Assembly (NCBI RefSeq): GCF_033118175.1
Contig: NC_083712.1
Coordinates: forward strand, 10,054,956-10,118,955
DNA length: 64,000 nucleotides
Reading direction: 5' to 3'
Source: Dama dama
Lineage: Eukaryota > Chordata > Mammalia > Artiodactyla > Cervidae
Of this stretch, positions 36,556 through 48,430 are shown in pieces. The position numbers and the translations under genes are program-made. The first letter of the stretch is position 1; each line of letters opens with the position of its first letter. A model generated the notes under the pieces. That model was not told the origin of the DNA. It ran no database searches and saw nothing but the letters and a program-made list of their open reading frames with translations.

Positions 36556-36759
36556 CCACACAGCTGGGGACCGTGTCATTCCACTGGGCCAGGGCGCTGG
36601 GAACAGACTGGCAGCGGATGGCTGCGGAGCCCTGAAGCAGGTAGCCCGGGTTACACTCGAAGCGGACGATGGACCCCGCCGAGAACTCGGAACCGATTCT
36701 CCTCCCGTACCTGGGCTCGGGGACAGAGCTGCACTGGGTGTCACTGGTCCTCGGGACAG
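36556..36759 (-). CDS. CSMD1: CSMD1 exon g: complete Sushi/CCP domain
   Basis: This 204 bp exon has phase 1 at both ends. The acceptor is CTTGCTTCTAG and the donor is GTGTGG/GTAAGT. It encodes AVPRTSDTQCSSVPEPRYG, then RRIGSEFSAGSIVRFECNPG, then YLLQGSAAIRCQSVPSALAQ and WNDTVPSCV. Four cysteines and the WNDT tryptophan give the Sushi pattern, and NDT is a possible glycosylation site. The open frame extends upstream through the acceptor to a chance methionine, which is not a real start. This domain is the linker between the second and third CUB of the window. It is CpG-rich relative to the flanking introns. Confidence 0.93.
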
Positions 36760-37164
36760 CTAGAAGCAAGACACACAGCACAACCATCTGGGTCTGCAGC
36801 ACAAAGCCATGGCATCTCCTTGGAAACAGATCTAAGATGAGTCCAGAGAGAGTTTCTGCTGATGCGGAAATTAATAATGTCTTTTGCAGTCTCTATGAGG
36901 AATGGCTCAGAGAGCACCTACTCATCTACATGCCTCCTCAAATCAACCCTGAGGACCACCTCAGATTCCCATCACAGACGGGGAAAACATGGCACATGGA
37001 GAATCGGCGCTTTATGAGGACAGAGTGATATTCAGGCATTGAACTTAACTAAGTACTCAGATTATTGTGCTGGTGATAATGAGATGACTAAGAACTTGCA
37101 CTTATCCTCAAGGACCTCAGACTCCAGTGAGAAGAGCTGCTATATAAAGGATTACTTATAATGT

Positions 37165-37672
37165 GGCCGTGGTGATTAAAAAGCAAAATTAAAAACAGAA
37201 CTACCACACGACCCAGCAATTCTACTTCTGAGTGTTTATCTGAAGGAAATGGAATCCCTCCCCTGGAGAGACATCTGCACCGCCATTACGTAAGGGTATT
37301 ATTTGCAACAGCCAACTTAAGGAAACAACCTCATGTCCACCAATGAATGAATAATGTCGTATATACACACAATAGAATATTATTCAGCTCTCTGAAAAGG
37401 AAGGAAATTGTGCTACTTGCAACAACATGGGCGGACCCATAGGACATTAGGGAAGTGGAACAAGTCTGTTGCAGAAGGACAAATGCTGCACGGTCCCATG
37501 GATCGGAAGCAATTACGAGACAAGCTTAGAGGAGCAGAGAGCAGCCGGTGGTTGCCGGGAGGTGGCGGGGAGGGGTAGGGGAGGCAGAGTCACCATTCAA
37601 CGGCAGTCATTCAAGACTCCCAAGTTCTACCGATCAGATCGGCTGACAAAGCTGTGGACAGTTAATGATGCT
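37165..37672 (+). mobile_element. Old L1 3' fragment (left part, split by a SINE)
   Basis: CGACCCAGCAATTCTACTTC, AATGAATGAATAATGTCGTA, GAATATTATTCAGCTCTCTG, GCAGCCGGTGGTTGCCGGGA and CTGTGGACAGTTAATGATG-type L1 end sequence. It continues after the SINE at 37896. Confidence 0.78.
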
Positions 37673-37895
37673 GTGTTGCGTGAGTGCTAAGTTGTGTCTG
37701 ACCCTTCGCTACCCCATGGACTGCAGCCCACCAGGTTCCCCTATTCATGGGATTCTCCAGGCAAGAATACTGGAATGGGTTTCCATGCCCTCCTCCAGGG
37801 GATCGTCCCAACCCAGGGGTCAAACCCGCATCTCTCACGTCTCCTGCATTGACAGGCAGATTCTTTACCCCTGTGGCACCTGGGAAGCCCCAAGG
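37673..37895 (-). mobile_element. Bov-tA SINE inserted in L1
   Basis: Minus strand: GTGCTAAGTTGTGTCTGACC, GGACTGCAGCCCACCAGGTT, GGATCGTCCCAACCCAGGGG and the head end GGCACCTGGGAAGCCCC. Confidence 0.9.
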
Positions 37896-38025
37896 ACACT
37901 GAACCATGCACTGCGAACTTTACAAAATGCTAACTGCTCATCTTAAACAATGATTGGAAGCATAACATGAGAGGGTAAATCTCATGTTACCATAATAAAA
38001 TTAAGAAAAGAGAAAAAAAAAAGAA
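37896..38025 (+). mobile_element. Old L1 3' fragment (right part)
   Basis: Continuation of the L1 at 37165: GACACTGAACCATGCACTGC, then GGTAAATCTCATGTTACC and an A-rich end. Confidence 0.72.
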
Positions 38026-39531
38026 CATACCATAAGTAACATACATACAGTTACAGGATTCATCCTGTTAGGAAAGACTTGGGAGGAAGAAGAGGACAGT
38101 GGGAGTGGCTGAGGGCAGAGCCAACCTTCTCCTTCTCCTTCCCAGGGTCTTCCCCCTGGACCAGCAGTTCTCCAAGGTGGGAGGCAGGGAGCGGGGAGCC
38201 GTTTGGGGCTGGAGGGGGCACTGACCCTTCCCCAGTGTCTAATATTACAACTGTGTATTTGTAAATGAAAAGAACAGATTACACAGCAAAGAGCAAAGCT
38301 TGGCAGTACACTCTAGCTGGCGGGACATCACTTGCTGAAGGAGTGGGAAACACGAGGAGCGGCCCTGACCCTGACACCTGGCCGCTGGCTCCCTGAGAGC
38401 TGGTTCCACTGCAGACCACACCCAGTCTTGGAGGCCACTGTATGTTTGTGATCACAGGCACTGCTGGGAGCACTGCTCGAGCCACACAAAGACCCCAAAT
38501 CCCCTCCCCAGACTCACAGGTCTGCCACCTCTACTGATCCCGGTCAGCCCTGCTCCATCCCTCCCACGTCCACGTACAGATGAAGATGCCCCCTGACAGC
38601 GCTGAGCCCACGGCAGCACCTTCAGGCCCACCACATGGGCCGGCCTCCTGTGGCCACCCCCAGCTCTCTGCGTGTCCCCACGTTCTCCACAGCGTGCAGA
38701 TCTCAGGGTCTTTGACCCTGAGCACGGCAGGTGAGCCTCCATCCAGTGAGGCATCCACTCAGGCTGTAGATCAGAATGCACTGATCGTCAGGGAGTAATC
38801 ACTATAAGCGATTTTCCTGTTTACAAAAGGAGGCACAAGATAAAGTTCGAAAAACACTTCAGGGGCAAAGGGGCTGGTCACCCCAAACCGACACTGAGAT
38901 CCACCAGGTACGCACTCGCGAGTTTGCATATTGACTTCTGTCCCTGCATTGAAAGTCAGTTCATGTTTATCACCTCCGAGATCCCCATCTTCCTGTCTTT
39001 GAGTACCTTCTTCGAAAGTGCAGCCTTCTGAGGGGGACATTTTACTTACAAATAATCCTTCTGTCTTTATGGTCCTTTTCCTGATACTCTGGCATCTTGG
39101 GTTGAATTGAACCCAAGCAATAACTGACACCATTTGGGTAAATTGCTGGAAGCACTTCTATGAGAATGGAAGCCAGAAGACTGTTTTGAATAAACTAAGC
39201 TTCAATTCAGTGTTGAAATATTTTTGATCAGAAGGCAAAAGTTGATAAAATTGTGTACTGTCTAATAACTATGAGAAAATTAATATTACAGAATATTTTT
39301 CTGTAACTGAAAACAACACAGAATGTAATATTCTATTGTAAACATATTGCTCACAGCTTATATTTGTCATATTTTAGTGTCTGATTATTGTGTTACAGTT
39401 GAACAGCAGCATGAGAGGGATAAACAAATAAATACAATGATAATCTAAATATGGAGAAATCTCTAATCTTTCCTCACCTGGAGATTGCAGGCCATACCAC
39501 AGAGAAATGCCATGCCAGTAGCAATTATTCT

Positions 39532-39970
39532 AGTAGTCATGTATGGATGTGAGAATTGGACCATAAAGAAGGCTGAGTGCCAAAGAATTGATGCTTTCAA
39601 ATTGTGATCCTGGAGAAGACTCTTGAGAGTCCCTTGGACGGCAGGGAGATCAAACCAGTCCATCCTAAAGGAAATCAATCCTGAAGATTCATTGGAAGGA
39701 CTGATGTTGAAGTTGAAGCTCCAATACTTTACCCACCTGATGCCAAGAGCTGACTCATTGGAAAAGACCCTGATGCTGGGAAAGATTGAAGGTGGGAGGA
39801 GAAGGGGACGACAGAGGATGAGATGGTTGGATGGCATCACCGACCCAATGGACATGAGTTTGAACAAATGGTGTAAAAAAGTGAAGAATAGGGAAGCCTG
39901 GCATGCTGCAGTCCATGGAGTCACAAAGAGTCTGACATGACTTGCCAACTGAACAACAACGACAACAACA
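39532..39970 (+). mobile_element. BovB LINE 3' end with perfect target duplication
   Basis: 439 bp of BovB from AGTAGTCATGTATGGATGTG to the (CAA)n-like end. AGCAATTATTCT occurs at 39520-39531 and again at 39971-39982, a perfect 12 bp duplication. This gives exact edges and shows that BovB ends in a short CAA-rich repeat rather than poly(A). Confidence 0.93.
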
Positions 39971-40807
39971 AGCAATTATTCTCCATCTTTCAGTGAATGC
40001 TGTGAAGCAAACTGAGATCAGCCCAGGGCCGAGTGGAAGGGGATGAGGTTTGCCTGGATCAGAGGGTGGTAAGCACGTGACTGGCTTCTCAGGCCATGGA
40101 CTGCGCTGTGCAGAGACTGGGTGCTACCCTCTGGGACTTTCATAATCTGAAAACGGGCAATATTCTGACTATGGGGAAGACAGGAACAGGGAGTGGAAAT
40201 GCTTTTTCTAAGTTTGGGAGGAAGAATTTACACTAAGGTTTTCTTCGCTTGACGTCCTTCCTAGGCAAGCAAATACATGTTTTAGTTGATTTTCCCCAGG
40301 TCTCATATTTTCTAAGATGGCAAAAATTATAATGCTTAGTTAGTTTTCCAGTTCTAAGAAATTCACATGTTGTATCAAGAGCTTATAAAATGCATACTTC
40401 TTACAAAGAAGATTGAGCATAAAGTGTTGTGCATAATTCACTCATGTATGTTTGAATTCACAGACTAGTCCTGGCTTGTCAGGATAGATTTTTCAACTAC
40501 GAGAACAGAGTGATTTTGAGAAATAGAATATGTTTATCTGTCATTCAATGAAAAAGGAAAGACTGCTTTACTTGGATAAGTCATTCTTGTCTGCCTTCAG
40601 GTTTATTTTATTGCTGTCATTGTTTTCTTTTTTTTTTCCCCCTTCTACCCTAAAATAGGTGCAGTAAGACAGCTGTCTGCTCATGTCTATAGCTTAGAGA
40701 ATTTGTGGTGGTGAAAGATTCCACCACCCTCTTACCTACCTCACTTTACGAATGTGTCCTTCTACCTGCAAGAAGCACGGGAAGCAAACAAACAAATAAA
40801 ACCCAAC

Positions 40808-41268
40808 AATAGTCAAAACTGTGATTTTTCCAGTAGTTATGTACAGATGTGAGAGCTGGACCATAAAGAAGGCTAAGCACTGAAGAATTTGATGCTTTGG
40901 AACTGTGGTACTGGGGAAGACTCTTGAGAGTCCCTTGGGCAGCAGGGAGCTCAAACCAGTCAATCCTAAAGGAAATCAACCCTGGATATTCATTGGAAGG
41001 ACTGATGCTGAAGCTGAAGCTCCAAAACTTCGGCCACCTGATGCCAAGAGCTGACTCATTGGAAAAGACTCTGATGCTGGGAAAGACTGAAGGCAGGAGG
41101 AGAAGGGGACAACAGAGGATGAGATGGTTGGATGGCTCAATGAACTCAATGAACATGAACTTGAGCAAACTCAAGAAGATGGTGAGGGATGGGGAATCTG
41201 GTGTGCGGCAGTCAATGAGGTCTCAAAGAGCTGGACACAACTTAGTGACTGAACAACAACAACAAAGA
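40808..41268 (+). mobile_element. BovB LINE 3' end fragment
   Basis: From GTCAAAACTGTGATTTTTCC through AGAGAATTTTGAACTGTGG-like sequence and AGAAGGGGACAACAGAGGAT to GTGACTGAACAACAACAACA. It keeps a 135-codon open frame (40897-41304) with the recurrent BovB C-terminal relic. Confidence 0.88.
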
Positions 41269-41983
41269 CATAAAGTTACAATATTCTGTAAAAAATACAA
41301 ATAATAAAGAGGCCTCTACACTTCCGTTTCTTCACAAGATCAGGAGGACAGCAGCATCCTCACCAGCACTGTCTCTGTGTTATTCACCAGGACCACACAG
41401 TGGGGCAGGGAGCATGCCTGGGTCACGCACAGGTTTTCTGCATCTGACACCTGCACCCATTCTTCATGGCTCCCTGAACAGCCCTTTACAACAGGGATGT
41501 CTGTGAACAAGGGCTAGACCGCGTACAGTCACAGAAGTCAGAAGTCCTGCACAATGTTAAGCGTTAATGGCTTATGGAGGAATGAAGCTCTAAGTAGCAC
41601 ATGAAAGCAATATTCAGAAAGTTTTTACACAATAGAGTTGTAATAATTTCTAGGTTTCCACTTAACTACTATCTTTCAAAAGGCAATGTTCAATTTTACT
41701 TTCGAGAGGGGTTGAAAACTTTCCCATGTGCTTCTGAGTGATTGATAAATTGCATTCAAGATCCTAATTCTTTAGCTCCAAAGGTTTGGGCTTTGATAAA
41801 AAGGCATCAACTTTTGCATAAACTCACTGCAGTAAGAAAACAAGAAAAGGAGACACATTGGAACCTTAGAAGAAATACTGAGCATGTTACAGTCATCATA
41901 CATCCTTCAGCACAAGGAAAATACATTGCTTCTATAGAAGGATTTGCTTTTCTTTCTACTTTTCTGAATTTCATATATTTTAA

Positions 41984-42132
41984 TGATCCCTGGGTCAGGA
42001 AGACCCCCTGGAGAAGGAAATGGCAACCCACTCCAGTATTCTTGGCTGGGAAATCCCACAGACAGAGGAGCCTGGTGTGCTACAGTACAAAGGCTCACAA
42101 ACAGTCGGACACAGCTGAGCCACTGAACACAT
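41984..42132 (+). mobile_element. Bov-tA SINE, 5'-truncated
   Basis: TGATCCCTGGGTCAGGAAGA, ATGGCAACCCACTCCAGTAT and AGTCGGACACAGCTGAGCCA. The tRNA-like head is missing. Confidence 0.86.
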
Positions 42133-43753
42133 CCAATTGCAAACTAATGATGATGTTGCTTTAAAACAAGAAGTGTCATTTTAAAAACCATGGCTTCTAA
42201 AGAAAATATTTGCAAACAGGATAGATGTAGGATCATGTGCCTCAGGTATTTTATCTGATAATCTGATCAATTTTCTAATCTTTATAAAAAATTACAGGAA
42301 GTCCCTAAACAAGGTAGCCAATGCTAGGCACTTGAAGCTTTCCAGGACAAAAAAATGTACTTGAACTAAGTAGCCCAGTTTCCTTAGATGTCATTCCAAC
42401 TTAGTTTGGTTTGTGAATTTGCTTCTGCAAAGTAATACAGCATTGATTTAAAGAAAATTAGGATTAGGTGAGAAGTGAGTTGCTTAAATTGGACCCTCTA
42501 CTATAAAGGCAATATTTACTGGTTTGGTTATTTACATTTTAACAAAAGTTCAATTTGAACAATGCAATTAATTTTAATGTAATAGCATAGTCACACAAGC
42601 AAGTGCTTCTTAAACTGGATTAGAGGTACTTCTCCTGACCTGTCAAACATGCTCACGCTTTCCGTAACTTTTAAATCATATTATTACTGAATACTGAAGG
42701 GGTTTTATCGTGAAATATTTTGAGGCCGTGCATTTCTCAGTGTGTGATTATCATAAATGATTTATGAATGACATGACAGATTGTTATTCTCTATAACTTG
42801 ATGAAAACCATGATGTTGTTGAGGATGCTTTCTGGAAAAGTCCTTATTAAAGGAATGAAATTTTTGCCAGGAAGTTATTCTCCTCCTTTGCTGAAGAAAA
42901 CGTTCAAGAGCCGCCTGCAATAGCTCCAGCCTCCAGGAACACTGAGACCTCGAAACGCTAAGTATTCCTCTCACTTTTGAACAGGAAGTTAGCGTATCTC
43001 TGAAAATGACAACCTCTTTCCGATCTCAGCTGGACAGTTATCACAATTTAGATCCAGAGACTTTCCCTGTGCCTCTGAAAGTGGACAAACTTTTCAGTCC
43101 ATGGGGTGTATTCTCAAATTCACATAATGGATATGCAAACTAAAGGTGAACTAGAAACAGGAAAGAAATCTTCATGGTTCAGAACCTTTGCGCAATTTCA
43201 AGCATTTTGAATAAGCTCCAAGTTCAAAAATAAATGTAAAGATGTGACTGTACCTGAAGTTAGAACTTAAGCAAAATAAAATAGGTACCTCCAGTGGTAG
43301 AAACATGGGTGGTACCTTGGGTTTAGTTTGGTTTTGTTACATTTCTTTTTCAATTAATTTTTTACAGCAAGGTTTGGAATCGTACAACGTGTTTTAAGTG
43401 TGTTTCATTAAGACGGTTACTAAAATCTATTATGAAATATTTTACTTAATTAGGTGAAATAATATTGACACATTTGAAATTATTTTGCAAACAGTGGAGT
43501 GCTATACTAAGGTAATCTCATAAATATTTGTTTCCTGACCCTGTCAAATAAATGGAAGCACAATTGTATCTTTGTCTTAGAAATATCATATTTGTCAAAA
43601 GAAAAACTTCAGTATTTTTATTAAGTAATGTTATTATAATTATGCGGATACCCTCAAACTCTCAATTATTAAATGAAGTACAAGTCACGCTTTTGGTGCT
43701 GAAAACAGTGGTACGTGTGGTGTGGGAGGAGGGCAAAGAGGGCAGAGACGCAC

Positions 43754-43849
43754 CTTGATACACGAAGTGGAAACCCCGCGCTGGAGCCCCGCTCTTGGCG
43801 CTGAATCGGAGCAGAATTTGGTTGGATGTGGCCAAAGGCAGTGTCTCAC
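43754..43849 (-). CDS. CSMD1: CSMD1 exon f: last part of the same CUB domain
   Basis: This 96 bp exon has phase 1 at both ends. The acceptor is TTTCCCTCCAG and the donor is CAAG/GTGCGT. It encodes ETLPLATSNQILLRFSAKSG and then APARGFHFVYQ. The SNQILLRFSAKS and GFHFVYQ strands close the CUB domain. Exons d, e and f sum to 327 bp, exactly the length of the other two CUB domains here. The exon is GC-rich against an AT-rich intron background, as are most CSMD1 exons in this window. Confidence 0.92.
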
Positions 43850-44174
43850 CTGGAGGGAAAATCAGAGATCATCTATAGGATAGAAAATAACAGGGTATTT
43901 ATTTTCTGATATTTTTATTTTCTTCTGAGATAAGCATTACATTTTCTGTGGTCTCAGTAAAAAAAAAATAAATAAATAAAGTCAGGTGGCTTTATATGTG
44001 GGATTAAAATGCATTTGAAATTTTACACTGAAAATAAGATTTTACTAAGCAAGCAAGCAAATTCAAAGATGATTAAATTTCTCCTCCACAAAAGAAAATA
44101 AAAATAGACAAGCTTAATATTAATTCTCCTGGCTGTGTGACTAGAATGAAAGACAGAGCTCACGGAAGGTTTAC

Positions 44175-44288
44175 CTGAGTGAGACCCCGAGAGGGAGCTG
44201 AGTAGTCTGGCCTGAGGGTGCGTCCCATCAAACAGCTCTGCCAGGTCATTCAGCGCCGTCTGGAAATAGGCGAACTGCCCAAACACCA
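44175..44288 (-). CDS. CSMD1: CSMD1 exon e: middle of the same CUB domain
   Basis: This 114 bp exon has phase 1 at both ends. The acceptor is CTTCATTTTCAG and the donor is CTCAG/GTAAAC. It encodes VVFGQFAYFQTALNDLAELF, then DGTHPQARLLSSLSGSHSG. The FQTALNDLAELFDG strand corresponds to the central CUB segment that in other CUBs reads like YDFLEIYDG. A BovB fragment starts only about 60 bp upstream of the acceptor, so any branch point must lie in a very short stretch of unique DNA or inside the repeat. The intron to exon f is only 325 bp, the shortest in the window. Confidence 0.92.
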
Positions 44289-46321
44289 CTGAAAATGAAG
44301 GGGTGGGTTGGCACAAAGTGCTTTTTTAAAAATAAAGAAATGAACAAGGTCCCATCACTTCATGGCAAATAGATGGGAAAAAGTAGAAGCAGTGACAGAC
44401 TTTATTTTCTTGGGCTCCAAAATCACTGCAGGCAGTGACTGCAGCCATGAAATTCAAAGATGTTTGCTCCTTGGAAGGAGAGCTATGACAAACCTAGACA
44501 GCATATTAAAAAGCAGAAATATCGCTTTGCTGACAAAGGTCCATATACCGAAAGCTATGTTTTTTCCAGTAGTCACGTACAGATGTGAGAGCCATGAAGA
44601 AGGCTGAGAGCCAAAGAATTGATGCCTTCAAACTGTGGTGCTGAAGAAGACTTGAGAGTCCCTTGGATAGCAGAGACATCAACCAGTCCGTCCTAAAGGA
44701 AATCAACCCTGAATATTCATTGGAAGGACTAATGCTGAAGCTGAAGCTCCAATACTTTGGCCACCTGATGCCAAGGGCCAACTCATTCGAAAAGACCCTG
44801 ATGCTGGGAAAGACTGAGGACAGGAGGAGAAGGGGGCAGCAAAGGATGAGATGGTTGGATGGCATCACCGATTTCATGGGCATGAATCTGAGCAAACCCT
44901 GGGGGACAGTGAAGGACTGGGGAGCCTGGTGTGCTGCCGTCCAAAGGGTCACAAAGAGATGGATGTGCCTCAGTGACTCAACAACAACAACAATAAACAG
45001 AGGCTTTTAGAGTCGTCAGTCATCCTAAAGAGTGGAAATCTAGGACTTAAGTTTTACTGTTCATTTTTTATAACAAAATAAATATTTTGAAGCCAGTCTT
45101 TCAGTTTTTAAGTTAAATTGGTATTTTCCATTTTCCACTTACTGATACAGTCAGTGGACTTTCTTGGGAGTCTGGTCCCTCTGGCCTGGTTTCTGTGATC
45201 GCATCTATCACCCTCTAAGTATCAGACACCTTATTTTCTTAACAGAGCAAAATGACACAAGGGAAGCCTTGCCTGGAAACTCAGTCACCCTTGAGAACTG
45301 CCTGAAAGAAGGAGCTTAAGATACTGAGTACATTGCTTTGCACTGTTCATGAAGGCCCATGATCTAAACTATCAGAGGCTGAAGTAAGTCCTTGGAGGAG
45401 GTTTTTATTAGATTTGCAGAAGCCTGCGATTAATATAAAAGAAGTTCATAGAAATCATCTGTCTCCCATATGCAAGTTTCTTAAGCAGCAATTAACTTTC
45501 TCATCACATAAATATGTTTTTAAAATATTTGCCCTCAAACAGAATGGAACCTTAGAATTTTTGTCAGTTTTATTTCTATGAGTGGGTGGCTGCTATTTTG
45601 AATGCAAAGAAAAAAAAGTAGAGTATGTTGGGTTTTAACTTTTACTGTTGGGAGAAAGGAACTATTCCATAAAATTATAAAAGCTATTCTCTTCCAACTC
45701 TGGGAAAGAATCCAACACAGAAGTATCTTCCCGGTCTAGAGTGAGAGGGGAGATGTTGAGGAAGCCGCCAGGAGCCAGTCAGTGGGGGGGCCATCTAGAC
45801 ACGAAGCCATCCCAGAAAATTGGCTCAGGCTGGAAGCCAAGTTCAGGAAGCAAACTTGGGATGTCAGGTTTGGAGGGGTCAGATAGGGCACTGCCTGCTT
45901 TTACATCTGCAGTCACTCAAAGGTGGGTTCACTGACCCAGTGATTTCCAGAGTAATCAATAACCAAATATACACGCCAGTATCTCACAGACTGATCAGGT
46001 TCCCCTGGCCCACATGTGAGGCAATGATCTTCCTCATACACAAACAACCAAATGAGAGAATGCTTCCTAACAAAAACAAGAACAACGCCAAAATTATTCT
46101 GCTAATTCTGGACTGGAATCGGAGAAGGAAGTTTAAGCATTTTCCATCACACTGATAAAAGACCTGCAGCAGATCTTTTATGAGACACCTTTGGAAAACC
46201 TGTCACATATCATCTTCTTTTATACTATTTCATTAAGTCAAGAGCTGATGTATTTGTTTATTAAATGATGGGGATCTTAACACAGAGATATGACAGTGAA
46301 TTGAAAATAAGAAAACCTTAC
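44289..46321 (-). other. Intron between exons d and e
   Basis: This 2.0 kb intron carries a BovB 3' fragment near its acceptor end (44350-44998). From 45000 to 46321 there is no recognised repeat. The open frames at 45741-46155 show no domain and sit in ordinary intron sequence. Confidence 0.6.
44350..44998 (+). mobile_element. BovB LINE 3' fragment close to exon e
   Basis: Plus strand from TCCCATCACTTCATGGCAAA to ACTCAACAACAACAACAATA. Open-frame relics include FIFLGSKITAGSDCSHEIQR. Its left edge is about 60 bp from the acceptor of CSMD1 exon e. Confidence 0.87.
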
Positions 46322-46438
46322 CGAATTCCTTTGGCACCGTTATTGAATAGAGGCAGGTCTGACCGGTGGTATAGTTGTGGGGGTAATTGGGTGACAATAC
46401 CACCCCCTCTGACCCTGTGTACTGGCCTCCGCAGGGGG
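46322..46438 (-). CDS. CSMD1: CSMD1 exon d: first part of a CUB domain (about CUB 10)
   Basis: This 117 bp exon has phase 1 at both ends. The acceptor is GGTCTCTTTCAG and the donor is TTCG/GTAAGG, close to consensus. It encodes PCGGQYTGSEGVVLSPNYP and then HNYTTGQTCLYSITVPKEF. The paired cysteines and the LSPNYP motif mark the start of a CUB domain, and NYT is a possible glycosylation site. The domain continues in exons e and f. The alternative, an independent open frame running into the intron, is unlikely because family similarity stops exactly at the splice sites. Confidence 0.92.
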
Positions 46439-47917
46439 CTGAAAGAGACCAACCGAGAATTACGTGCTGTGGGTAACCACGCGGCAGGTGACAGGGACCT
46501 GAAAATGTCAGCATGTGCAGTCAGCATGAATATGCAAAGACCTAACAAAGCATCATAGTCACAAATGGATGTTACATCTCCATCAAGAGGGAAATAAGAA
46601 GAAAAGCAAAGATTGAGCAGGTGAGAATAAAAGTAATTCAACTTAAGAGGAGGACCTAATATTATTTTTAAGAATGTTCTCAGACATGCTAAAATAATAA
46701 TGGAAACAGTTCTCATGAGAGTAGGAACAGGTCAAATAAAGACAAATTCTTAAGTTACTTCAAAAGTCTCACTAGAATTTTCCAGTTGATCTCAAACACC
46801 ATATTAACTTAAGTGATACAAAGATTATTTCCATTTTCTATTCTCTAATTACTATGAGACTAAAAGAAAAATAATCATTTTTAGTCTTTGCTATCTTTTC
46901 ATCACAGATTCAGCTCAAGAGTGAAAGGTATAGTTTACTAATGTATCTGCGGTCTCTTCTTGTAAGTCCCACTGAAAGCTGAAGGAACCCAAAAGTAGAA
47001 AGTTAAGGCAGGTACACTGATGAGGTGCTACATGCACAACTCAGTGAGAGACAGACTGTGTGTTTATTTTCCCTCTGATCATCTTATTTACTCTCAGCAT
47101 TGCACTTGCTGAGAAAATAGAAAAAAAAACTGTAGCCTGGATATTCAAAATACTATTGCTAAGCATCTTAAAGTAGACATCCAATTAAATTCCAGTTTTG
47201 AAAAACCCAGTTTTGGGATTAAATTGCAAATCCTTCTATTTTTCCTATTTTTACTTAAAAAGAGGTCCATGTCTGCTCATCTGTTTAGAATACTACGTAT
47301 CCACTGAGATGACCCTGATTGCACTCTCTGTGGCCTGACTACACGCTTCCTTATCCTGGGTACACCTTCTGTGATGTGGATTCAAAGTTATTTTCAGTCT
47401 GAGGGAAAGTTTGTATTTCTACAGCTTATATCTTCTCGGTGTGACAGTTTTCAAGCATTAAAAGGATAGAAATCAGAGATAACGTGCTTAAGCTTTTGAT
47501 TAGCACACTGTTAAGTCCTAATGGATGGCCAGGATGAATAACGCTCCTCAGATGTTGATGCTGGCGTCAAAGCACCTCACTGATGACTGCGCAGATTTCC
47601 CAGGGCCTGCTTTACATGCCTGGAAACAGAAGTCATGCTCTAAAAAGTCAGCGGAGACAGCTTAGACACCTGACAACTTTACACTAGTAGAGATTTCACT
47701 TAACTAAGCTAAGAGCAGCCTTCATGCTAATGTATTTAACTCAGAGCAATTTTATCACCCTAAAACAATTGCCATGACTTCTTTTTTTTAACAATCTTAA
47801 ATAGAAAAAAAGTGTTTTTACTTTTAGATGGAGGAAATTTTCTACGCTAAACTTCAAAGCTCAAGGTTCTCAGTGAAACGTGGGAAGACTTCTACCAGTT
47901 GAGATGGATCACTTAAC

Positions 47918-48430
47918 TTTTAAAAAATCAACCATACAAATTCAACCACGTTATTTCCAATATATATATATATATATGTATATATATACATTTATATTTA
48001 TACATGCACCTAATAAATTTTCCTAAACACTCAAAGTTCAAATTTTTAAAGATAAGAACAAATGAAGAACAGAAATTTATTTTCTTTTAGACATATAAAA
48101 TTCAAGCAGATCCTTTTGCAAATATCCATTTTCTGTAAGAAAAAGTTAAACTATTTCAAATTTTAAACAAGAAGCATAAATGAAAAGTGGAAATAAATCT
48201 TCACTGGGCTAATATTTGGATGGCCAGATGATCACACAGGAATCTTATCAATCAGGAATCACATCTTCCGATATATTTGTTCAAGTGTAACTGTTGTGCT
48301 TAGTTGCTCAATCATATCTGACTCTTTGAGACCCTGTGGACTGCAGCCTACCAGTCTGAAATATATAACTATATATGTGTATATATTTCAGAAACAACAT
48401 GGTTGAATTTGTATGGTTGATTTTTTAAAA
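47918..48430. repeat. Inverted repeat, about 40 bp arms, 430 bp spacer
   Basis: The left arm at 47918-47957 begins TTTTAAAAAATCAACCATAC. The right arm at 48391-48430, read on the minus strand, begins with the same 20 bases and continues with AAATTCAACCA. Similarity then fades through GTTNTTTC into TA-rich sequence on both sides. Only a few mismatches are seen. Confidence 0.9.
48290..48357 (-). mobile_element. SINE 3' tail, strongly truncated
   Basis: TTGTGCTTAGTTGCTCAATC, ATATCTGACTCTTTGAGACC and GGACTGCAGCCTACCAG: the terminal 65 bp of a minus-strand Bov-tA/Bov-A. It stops abruptly where the inverted copy (48358-48430) begins. Confidence 0.8.

Larger units (their letters stand above)
36760..43753 (-). 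other. Intron between exons f and g
   Basis: This 7.0 kb intron contains an old L1 split by a SINE, two BovB 3' fragments and a partial SINE, listed separately. 38060-38790 is GC-rich with several overlapping open frames but no domain and no splice pattern, so it is left as intron. 42135-43750 is a 1.6 kb repeat-poor stretch that would be worth a conservation check. Confidence 0.6.

Noticed and set aside
36488..36802. 104-codon frame starting with a methionine and a hydrophobic run before a Sushi domain, resembling a secreted protein start
   Set aside because: The hydrophobic run is translated intron. An acceptor (CTTGCTTCTAG) lies directly before the Sushi coding sequence and the preceding exon joins in phase.
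38060..38800. GC-rich stretch with several open frames on both strands, considered as an exon or promoter CpG island
   Set aside because: CpG dinucleotides are not clearly enriched, the frames have no recognisable domain, and CSMD1 exons f and g join perfectly in phase without it.
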